Below are positions 21,301 through 25,380 of a stretch of 25,380 nucleotides of DNA, piece after piece. Within the stretch, counting starts at the first letter, position 1. Each line of letters starts with the position of its first letter. A program made the translations under genes and the position numbers. The DNA comes from Hyphomicrobiales bacterium. Lineage in GTDB: Bacteria; Pseudomonadota; Alphaproteobacteria; Rhizobiales; Beijerinckiaceae. Under the pieces are notes generated by a model. It was given only the letters and a program-made list of their open reading frames with translations, did no database searches and was not told where the DNA came from. The stretch spans positions 1 through 25,380 of the forward strand of contig JAIXZF010000082.1 in the NCBI GenBank assembly GCA_027489835.1, read 5' to 3'.

Positions 21301-22764
21301 GACAGCAAGCCTTTCACCACGGCGGGGAAGCTGAAACGCTCCTTGATCGCGGCCATGGAAGGCAAGCCGTCCGTCGCGCAGGCCGCCGCCGCGGTGACGC
21401 AGGCCGCCTCGACCGCGCAGTTGAACGCTGCCGTCTCGGCGATGCCCAACTTCGAGAAGGCAAAGCTCCCGCCCGGGAATTCGAACGCCGCGTCGCACAA
21501 CGCCAAGGTCAGCGCCATCGCGTCGCTGGCCGGCTCGAAGGATGCCAAGGGGCTCCTCTCCCTCAACTACGGGACGAACACCTACGGCAAGAAGCAGGCG
21601 CAGCTTGCCAACGACGCGCTCGCCGCGCTGGGCTCGACCCACAAGGTCACGCCCGGGCAGAAGAGCAACTCGCACCCCGCGCTCGTGGGCGGCGTCGTGC
21701 AGGCCGCCGCGCTGGCACCGGCCGCCAAGCCGGCGTCGGCCCCGCCGGTCAAGGCCGTCGTCACCCCCGACAAGCTCTCGAAGAAGCCCGACTTCCTCAA
21801 CTGGAACGGGCAGGGCAAGGGGCTGTCCTCCTCGACGTTCGTCAACGAGGCGAACGCGAAGGCCGTCAATGAGATCGAGGCCGCTGCGCTCAAGGGCGAC
21901 TTCGCCGCGCTCAAGGGGCTCACCTATGCCGAGGTGAGCAAAGAGACCGGGCAGCCTACCGGGAAGCTCAAGTCCTTCGGCGAGCACCCGTCCAAGCACG
22001 TCCAGAGCTACTTCTACGACAGCATCGCGGCGGTCGAAGATATCGTGAACCCGCCGAAGCCGCTGGCCGCCTTCAACACCAAGACGGCCAAGGGCATCGA
22101 GGACGTGGCGGCGCACTTCGCCCCCGCGAAGCTCGGCACGGTCGTCCACAAGCAGCCGCAGGACCACCAGTTTGGCTTCTTCCTCGCGCTTGGCGCGGTG
22201 CGCAACCCTGAGGTCTTGAAGCCCGCGGCGGTGACGGACTTCAGCCCGTCACAGGTAAAGCAGGGGTACGCTGACTATCAGGCGTATTCGCCCAAGACGA
22301 AGCAGTTCGTTTCGAACATTCAGGCCAGCGGCGCGTTCAACGACGCCTTCCGCGAGGGCAAGACCCACTACAACGGCAGCAACCTCAAGGAACTCGCCGA
22401 AGCGGTCTACAAGGATGCCACCGAGATGCCGGCGGGCACGACGATCTATCGCTGGCAGAACATGCCTCCCGGCATGCTCAAGCAGATCGAGAAGACCGCT
22501 CCCGGCGTCGTGTTTCAGGCGACGGGGCCGATGTGCGCCTCCTACAGCGCGACCGGGACAAGCGGCTTCGGCAAGCATCGCATGACGATCCGCTACGCCA
22601 AGGGCGCGAAGGCCATCCACTCCTACGGCTCCGGGGCCTTCTCCGGCGAGAAGGAGGTCAGCACGCTTCCGGGCGCTCGGTTCGTGTTCCTCGGCAAGAC
22701 GAAGATGGCCAGCGGCGGATGGGATATCGAAGTGCTCATGCTTCCCCCGCTCGCGCCGGCCTGA
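18331..22764 (+). CDS. Giant multidomain protein with Nudix, kinase-like and ADP-ribosyltransferase domains
   Basis: This is a 1477-aa protein with GGAGG seven bases before ATG. An RWPAGAPNSKGGQF linker near the N-terminus recurs as RWPAGSPLGGQW near residue 325. Residues about 178-310 form a Nudix domain whose box runs from G213 to KEAYEETGL (E231-E232); the usual first box Glu is Leu. Residues about 480-690 hold a kinase-like pattern: NYDVLGVGYDN (D560, D567, N568) and IDPGG (D582). Residues about 770-1320 contain divergent helical repeats of the GDLAGLKAL type. The C-terminus is an R-S-E ADP-ribosyltransferase: YRW (R1374), ASYSAT (S1404, S1406), GEKEV (E1440, E1442). It may be a virion-packaged effector, as it lies just downstream of MuF. 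The ART call is strong; the kinase call is tentative. Confidence 0.8.
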   Translation: MTLKSMVRRIEDMERRWQAEIEKQARWPAGAPNSKGGQFAPESGGAGGSGGSGSKPKINAPQYGIGGFAAAQQQYFQGLYGGEPAAPKGPPPGAKPHPQKNDKGEPVTVNYPTKASDPQTWSDPNSAATFVPGGKTPDALNGVSFSSWKAPDTIEGWAKASGQNPKIDADYPFEHSPGKNVGAGVIIREPDGRLWITRPTNGFGGYDHTWPKGTVEGGLNLQASAIKEAYEETGLKVKIVGVLGDFERTTSKARYYVAERVGGTPADMGWESQAMRLVPPGKLGKYLNRTVDKEIAEAFEGEMLLKRLEKAKGARGGKFNPDQPRWPAGSPLGGQWMKVGTDGIILPPKIAGGLEGKNPAYQKKADAAHSFAQANDKVVLAATLVALDTKVKADAAAGKASSHVKWNAQLHQYVAKLVGDMAAGPKATASADAIRGPLDLSKLAMVGAKPGGSNPGALYADGKGGTLLVKGNLKLTQGSVSAKTSDDRAKNEVLAAKLIIAAGGGAPDMKLVDLKGQYGGGLGVASRMMDGVIGFNPANALHVAAAQKDFALHAWLGNYDVLGVGYDNTVISKGTGKAVNIDPGGAILFRAQGLPKDSFGKDASEWESMRTTTSEQKAVFGKMTGSQLQESAKALAAIDDATITKLVGTYGPGDAKAKADLTATLIARRDAILEKAGLKTFTMAAGVSVAEPAPAPAVPRIKDVVKPAAGGGLPTGKPAFLASTPSAVAYYGGLADKATDLHAAGDLAGLKALTTTKKGTPAWPVGSPNGKMMATFHGALVADLEAKQGQAVQAVASGAATMAAGGKVWQAENGVLNPVAGGAKSGPVFDNLVGGMSTFNADKIKAAIYETNKKEFGVKTAGAAVALYEASGPNAWKGQPIATMIKAAESGEMNVLLGINPGGKFGESLKTNLINALATTITSTPPAQELADAIAPKGMPKGAIKRIIDAHYTGGGAGEDFMSGMLPKNSPVKDITDLAMKGDLEGLKAYDSKPFTTAGKLKRSLIAAMEGKPSVAQAAAAVTQAASTAQLNAAVSAMPNFEKAKLPPGNSNAASHNAKVSAIASLAGSKDAKGLLSLNYGTNTYGKKQAQLANDALAALGSTHKVTPGQKSNSHPALVGGVVQAAALAPAAKPASAPPVKAVVTPDKLSKKPDFLNWNGQGKGLSSSTFVNEANAKAVNEIEAAALKGDFAALKGLTYAEVSKETGQPTGKLKSFGEHPSKHVQSYFYDSIAAVEDIVNPPKPLAAFNTKTAKGIEDVAAHFAPAKLGTVVHKQPQDHQFGFFLALGAVRNPEVLKPAAVTDFSPSQVKQGYADYQAYSPKTKQFVSNIQASGAFNDAFREGKTHYNGSNLKELAEAVYKDATEMPAGTTIYRWQNMPPGMLKQIEKTAPGVVFQATGPMCASYSATGTSGFGKHRMTIRYAKGAKAIHSYGSGAFSGEKEVSTLPGARFVFLGKTKMASGGWDIEVLMLPPLAPA

Positions 22765-22801
22765 GCATTGCGTGCGGCCCGCAACGAAGGCATGGTGAGG
22801 C

Positions 22802-23314
22802 ATGGCAAAGGAAATCGCCCGCGAGGGATCAAGGGACCGCGCTGAAGATCGCGGACGGCCTCAGGGGCTCGAATTCTTCGAGCAGCCGGAGGTCGATGGC
22901 GGCTACCTCGGCGACCCCGATGTGGTCGATATCCTCGTGCGCCAGTTCCTCGGCGAGGTCCATGGCGTGCGCCTCGCGTGGTCGATGGGCACCGAGAAGA
23001 ACCCGACCGAGGCGGTCGCCGCGCTGGTGAAACGCTACGCCGGCATCTTCATGGGCGCAGACCCCGACTATCAGGCGATGCCGTGGAACTCCCCGGCGCA
23101 GCTTGGCCAGCATCTCATCGAGCGCATCCCGCTCGACGTGCCGCAGGAGGAGGCCGCCTCGGCCTTCTTCATGGATCTGGCCAACCAAGTGCTTGAGGCC
23201 GCCGAGAGCTACGCCTCCGGCGAGATCGCCGACGACGATGCCAAGTTCCGCATCGACGTGATGGCCGACGAGGCCACGCACGCCCTCATGGGCCTGCGCA
23301 TCACCGCCGAATAG
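22802..23314 (+). CDS. Hypothetical phage protein (170 aa)
   Basis: A 170-aa acidic, mainly helical protein. After a charged N-terminus (REGSRDRAEDRGRP) it continues with GDPDVVDILVRQFLGEVHGV, TEAVAALVKRYAGIFMG and a Glu/Asp-rich C-terminal half (AANQVLEAAESYASGEIADD). I see no enzyme motif. It sits between the giant effector and the protease gene, with a GTGAGG ribosome binding site. It might be a partner or immunity factor for the effector, since an adjacent acidic protein is typical of toxin pairs, but that is speculation. Confidence 0.7.
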   Translation: MAKEIAREGSRDRAEDRGRPQGLEFFEQPEVDGGYLGDPDVVDILVRQFLGEVHGVRLAWSMGTEKNPTEAVAALVKRYAGIFMGADPDYQAMPWNSPAQLGQHLIERIPLDVPQEEAASAFFMDLANQVLEAAESYASGEIADDDAKFRIDVMADEATHALMGLRITAE

Positions 23315-23362
23315 GCGAATTTCCCGCACATCTTGCCAAGACGGCCGTCTTCTGTCATAGGC

Positions 23363-23378
23363 TATCACCGTTGTGAGA
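23363..23378. promoter_or_regulatory. Operator-like palindrome, copy F
   Basis: TATCACCGTTGTGAGA, arms TATCA and TGAGA. Its left half TATCACCG is identical to the lambda operator consensus half-site. It is in the 168-base gap before the protease gene, with a TGTCA half-site at 23353-23357. Confidence 0.55.
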
Positions 23379-23394
23379 AGTCTGCGCCGGCCTG

Positions 23395-23410
23395 TATCAC
23401 GGTTATGACA
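23395..23410. promoter_or_regulatory. Operator-like palindrome, copy G
   Basis: TATCACGGTTATGACA, arms TATCA and TGACA. It starts 32 bases after copy F, about three helical turns, so two bound dimers would lie on the same DNA face. It precedes the protease-scaffold-capsid genes. Confidence 0.6.
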
Positions 23411-23482
23411 CTCTCGCCCTAACTGCCGGCCCCATCGGGCTCATGGGCGCAATCGCATCCCGGCTCCCTCGTGAGGATCGGC

Positions 23483-23878
23483 ATGCGCTTCGGCATCACC
23501 TTCGACTTCACCAAGGCCGATATCGACGGGCACTACGTGCGCGGCTGGGCTTCCGTGATCGAGGTGGACGGCAAGGTCGTCACCGACGTGCAGGGCGACC
23601 GCATCGAGATGGCCGAACTCCGCAAAGCGGCTCACCAGTTCATCACCGACGCCCGCGTCGCCAAGGCGATGCACGACGGCTCGCAAGTCGGCGAGGTGGT
23701 CGAGAGCGTGGTGGTTGACGACGACTTCGTCAAAGCCATGGGGGCCGCCACGAAGCAACGCGGCTGGTGGATCGGCATGCAGATCAAGGACGAGGCGATC
23801 CGCAAGCGCGTGCGCTCGGGCGAGCTTCGCGCCTTCTCCATTGGCGGGAAGGGCAAGCGGCAGAAGGTGGAGGCCTGA
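23483..23878 (+). CDS. Prohead protease, XkdF-like
   Basis: This 131-aa protein is probably the serine protease that trims the capsid scaffold during head maturation. The order GWASVIEVDGKVVTDVQGD, then KAMHDGSQVGEVVES (His64), then RVRSGELRAFSIGG (Ser119) matches XkdF-like proteases, related to HK97-type prohead proteases. It is followed by the scaffold and capsid genes as expected. I chose ATG 23483, six bases after GAGG; the upstream GTG at 23471 would place this motif inside the coding region. It ends three residues after a basic stretch and a gap of one base separates it from the next gene. Confidence 0.85.
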   Translation: MRFGITFDFTKADIDGHYVRGWASVIEVDGKVVTDVQGDRIEMAELRKAAHQFITDARVAKAMHDGSQVGEVVESVVVDDDFVKAMGAATKQRGWWIGMQIKDEAIRKRVRSGELRAFSIGGKGKRQKVEA

Positions 23879-23879
23879 C

Positions 23880-24839
23880 ATGGCGACCAATCTCACCGAT
23901 CTCGAAATCTCCGAGGTCTCTCTCGTGGACGAGCCCGCGAACGATGAGGCCCGCGTCGTGGTCGTGAAGGCCAAGGGCGGCTTCAAGCCGTGCGACGACT
24001 GCAAGGACGCCGCGGCCTGCAAGGCCAAGGGGGCCTGCGCCTCCGCGGCCAAGCCCGGCAAGAAGGTGCCCATGGCGAAGATCGCCGGGGCCGTGCTCGC
24101 CGCGCTCAACGAACTCTCTCCGCAGATCGTGGAGAAGGCACTGGCCGATTTCTCGGCCGACCCTGACGCCGCCAGCGCGGCGGCTTTCGTCATCAAGGAG
24201 ACCGTTATGGACCTTCAGGAACTCCAGAAGGCTCTCAGCGATGCCGAGGCAACCATCGCCACGCTGGACGAGCGTGTCACGGGGGCCGAGGCGGAACTGA
24301 AGGCCAAGGACGAGGTCATCAAGGCGAAGGAAGCCGAGATCGACCGCCTCACCGCCGAGGGCACCGACCCGGAAGCGGAAGTCATGAAGTCGCTGCCGGA
24401 GAGCATCCGCAAGCGCCTCGAAGACGCCGACAAGGTGGCCAAGGCCGCCGCCGAGGAGGTGGCCAAGATGAAGGCCGCCGCCGAGGAGAAGGAGGCCATC
24501 GAGAAGGCTCGCGCGATCAAGGTCGGCGACGCCGAGAAGCTCGGCCCGCTGCTCCTGCGCGTGGCCAAGGGCCGCTCCACGGAGGCCGACGCGGCCGAAC
24601 TGGAGACGCTCCTGAAGTCGGCCGGCGAGGTCGCCTCCAAGAGCCCGCTCTTCAAGTCGCTCGGCACGCCGCTCGCCGCGGACGCCGACCCGGAGGCGAT
24701 GCTCGTGGCCAAGGCCAAGGAGATCGAGGCCGGGTCCAAGGGGACGCTCACCTACGCGCAGGCCTACGACCGCGCGATGACCGAGAACCCCGGGCTTTAC
24801 GACGCCTACATCGCCAAGCGCCGCCAGCCCGCCGCCTAA
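23880..24839 (+). CDS. Head scaffold protein with protease-tail N-terminus and Cys4 knuckle
   Basis: A 319-aa protein. Residues 1-30 (LEISEVSLVDEPANDEAR) match the segment that usually closes XkdF-like proteases, so this gene appears to hold the C-terminal piece of a protease that is split here. Residues 38-53 contain C38-x2-C41-x5-C47-x5-C53, possibly a zinc knuckle. From about 110 there is a long coiled coil rich in Glu, Lys and Ala (AEAELKAKDEVIKAKEAEID), the signature of phage scaffolds. The C-terminal TYAQAYDRAMTENPGLYDAY resembles the capsid-binding end of scaffolds. An internal ATG with strong ribosome binding site (residue 110) may yield a shorter scaffold. It is followed by decoration and capsid genes. 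Confidence 0.8.
   Translation: MATNLTDLEISEVSLVDEPANDEARVVVVKAKGGFKPCDDCKDAAACKAKGACASAAKPGKKVPMAKIAGAVLAALNELSPQIVEKALADFSADPDAASAAAFVIKETVMDLQELQKALSDAEATIATLDERVTGAEAELKAKDEVIKAKEAEIDRLTAEGTDPEAEVMKSLPESIRKRLEDADKVAKAAAEEVAKMKAAAEEKEAIEKARAIKVGDAEKLGPLLLRVAKGRSTEADAAELETLLKSAGEVASKSPLFKSLGTPLAADADPEAMLVAKAKEIEAGSKGTLTYAQAYDRAMTENPGLYDAYIAKRRQPAA
24195..24209 (+). promoter_or_regulatory. Internal ribosome binding site and in-frame start
   Basis: AAGGAG at 24195-24200 is six bases before an in-frame ATG at 24207 (codon 110 of the scaffold gene). It would start a 210-aa product beginning MDLQELQKALSDAEATIATL, exactly where the coiled coil begins. This is the arrangement of nested scaffold genes such as lambda Nu3 within C. 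Confidence 0.6.
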
Positions 24840-24873
24840 GCGGTAGCGGCACCTCCACGAAAGGAACCTACGC

Positions 24874-25308
24874 ATGTCGCTTCAGGGCTACGGCACCGAT
24901 ATCACTCTGGTCGCAGGCGCGGATCTCTCCGCCACCGGCCAGTTCCGCGGCGTCAAGGTCAATTCCTCGGGCCGGGCGGTTCTCGCCGCGGCTGCCGGCG
25001 AATTCGTCATCGGCGTCCTTCAGAACAACCCCGGCAACGGTCAGGCTGGCACGGTGCGCGTCGCCGGGGCCACCAAGATGATCGCGGGCGCTGCCGTCAC
25101 GGCCGGCGCTGTCGTCGGGGTAGACAGCACGGGCCGCGTCATCGCGGCGACCGGCGCACGCACGAACACCTCGGACGGTGGCGCTGCGGTTGACCCGCTG
25201 CTCGGCACCTTCGCCATCGGCGTCGCGCTGGAAGGCGCTGCCGCTGCGGGCGACGTGATCGCCGTGCATCTCATGTCGCTCGGCGCAATCCCGACCACCG
25301 CCGCCTAA
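24874..25308 (+). CDS. Capsid decoration protein
   Basis: A 144-aa protein, Ala/Gly/Val-rich with repeated beta strands: TLVAGADLSATGQFRGVKV, EFVIGVLQNNP, GTVRVAGATKMIAGAAVTAG and GDVIAVHLMSLG. It has the composition and length of the small capsid-stabilising proteins found just before the major capsid gene in many phages. Its exact contact with the capsid is not shown. AAAGGAA lies seven to eight bases before ATG 24874. The following gene begins after about 40 bases. Confidence 0.75.
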   Translation: MSLQGYGTDITLVAGADLSATGQFRGVKVNSSGRAVLAAAAGEFVIGVLQNNPGNGQAGTVRVAGATKMIAGAAVTAGAVVGVDSTGRVIAATGARTNTSDGGAAVDPLLGTFAIGVALEGAAAAGDVIAVHLMSLGAIPTTAA

Positions 25309-25349
25309 TCATCGCCTCGGATCATCAGGCTTATTGAGGAGCAACGACC

Positions 25350-25380
25350 ATGCAGCCCACTCCCGGCGATGTGCATGTCA
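25350..25380 (+). CDS. Start of probable major capsid protein (partial)
   Basis: GGAG nine bases upstream and ATG 25350 begin a frame reading MQPTPGDVHV before the window ends. N-termini with PTP.DVHV are typical of one group of major capsid proteins, and the place after protease, scaffold and decoration genes supports this. Only ten codons are visible. Confidence 0.6.
   Translation, partial: MQPTPGDVHV

Noticed and set aside
18013..22167. 1384-codon open frame on the minus strand opposite the giant gene
   Set aside because: It is Arg, Leu and Gly-rich, shows no known domain and has no promoter or ribosome binding site. It is a by-product of high GC and strong codon bias in the real gene opposite.
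25309..25349. ATCATC...GATCATC repeats before the capsid gene as an eighth operator
   Set aside because: TCA and TGA arms are not spaced by six bases and the outer T and A are missing, so it does not fit the consensus.

Overview
The window looks like the structural half of a tailed double-stranded DNA phage or prophage. The evidence is a terminase pair, a portal, a Mu F/SPP1 gp7-type minor head protein, an XkdF-like prohead protease, a coiled-coil scaffold, a decoration protein and the first ten codons of a probable major capsid gene. The DNA is uniformly GC-rich with strong G/C third-position bias. Together with the types of small phage genes present, this suggests an alphaproteobacterial host, possibly Rhizobiales. 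That host call is inference. No tRNA, rRNA, integrase, transposase or CRISPR array was seen.

Layout. (1) 1-11602, plus strand: an operator-like palindrome and a strong hairpin precede small terminase, large terminase and portal, which are coupled by 4-nt overlaps. Then come five small structural or hypothetical genes, three tandem paralogous glycine-rich proteins, and a 1094-aa protein made of 35 copies of a 20-residue ITEAAATADAS-type repeat with a carbohydrate-binding-like domain inserted after repeat 7. The glycine-rich and repeat proteins are probably surface or receptor-binding parts. (2) 11599-15890, minus strand: thirteen small genes, mostly coupled by ATGA or TGATG overlaps, in two transcription units. 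They encode a 30-aa membrane peptide, several unknowns, a Cys4 protein, a winged-helix-like protein, an ADP-ribosyltransferase-like protein, a DEDDh exonuclease, an Imm-type superinfection immunity membrane protein and a small HTH protein. This looks like an early, regulatory or accessory block embedded in the structural genes. (3) 16004-17600, plus strand: MuF-type minor head protein and a PD-(D/E)XK-like protein. (4) 17612-18306: a small minus-strand gene divergent from a repeat-rich lipoprotein. (5) 18331-25380, plus strand: a 1477-aa multidomain protein (Nudix, kinase-like segment, helical repeats, C-terminal R-S-E ADP-ribosyltransferase), an unknown, protease, scaffold, decoration protein and capsid start.

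The most striking non-coding signal is a 16-bp palindrome, consensus TMTCAY-N4-RTGANA. It was found seven times, always in the intergenic or gene-junction region where a transcription unit begins: before terS, before both minus-strand units, at both divergent junctions, and twice before the protease gene. It resembles lambda CI/Cro operator half-sites and may be a phage-wide operator controlling structural and accessory genes. The two minus-strand promoters also each carry a 13-bp AGCG...CGCT palindrome beside the -10 box.

How the parts may work together (inference): terminase, portal, MuF, protease, scaffold, decoration and capsid proteins build and fill the head. The glycine-rich and ITEA proteins decorate the particle or bind the host. 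The very large ART/Nudix protein, encoded just downstream of MuF, could be a virion-borne effector injected with the DNA. The small minus-strand genes probably act in the infected or lysogenic cell, for example in superinfection exclusion, regulation and nucleic-acid processing.
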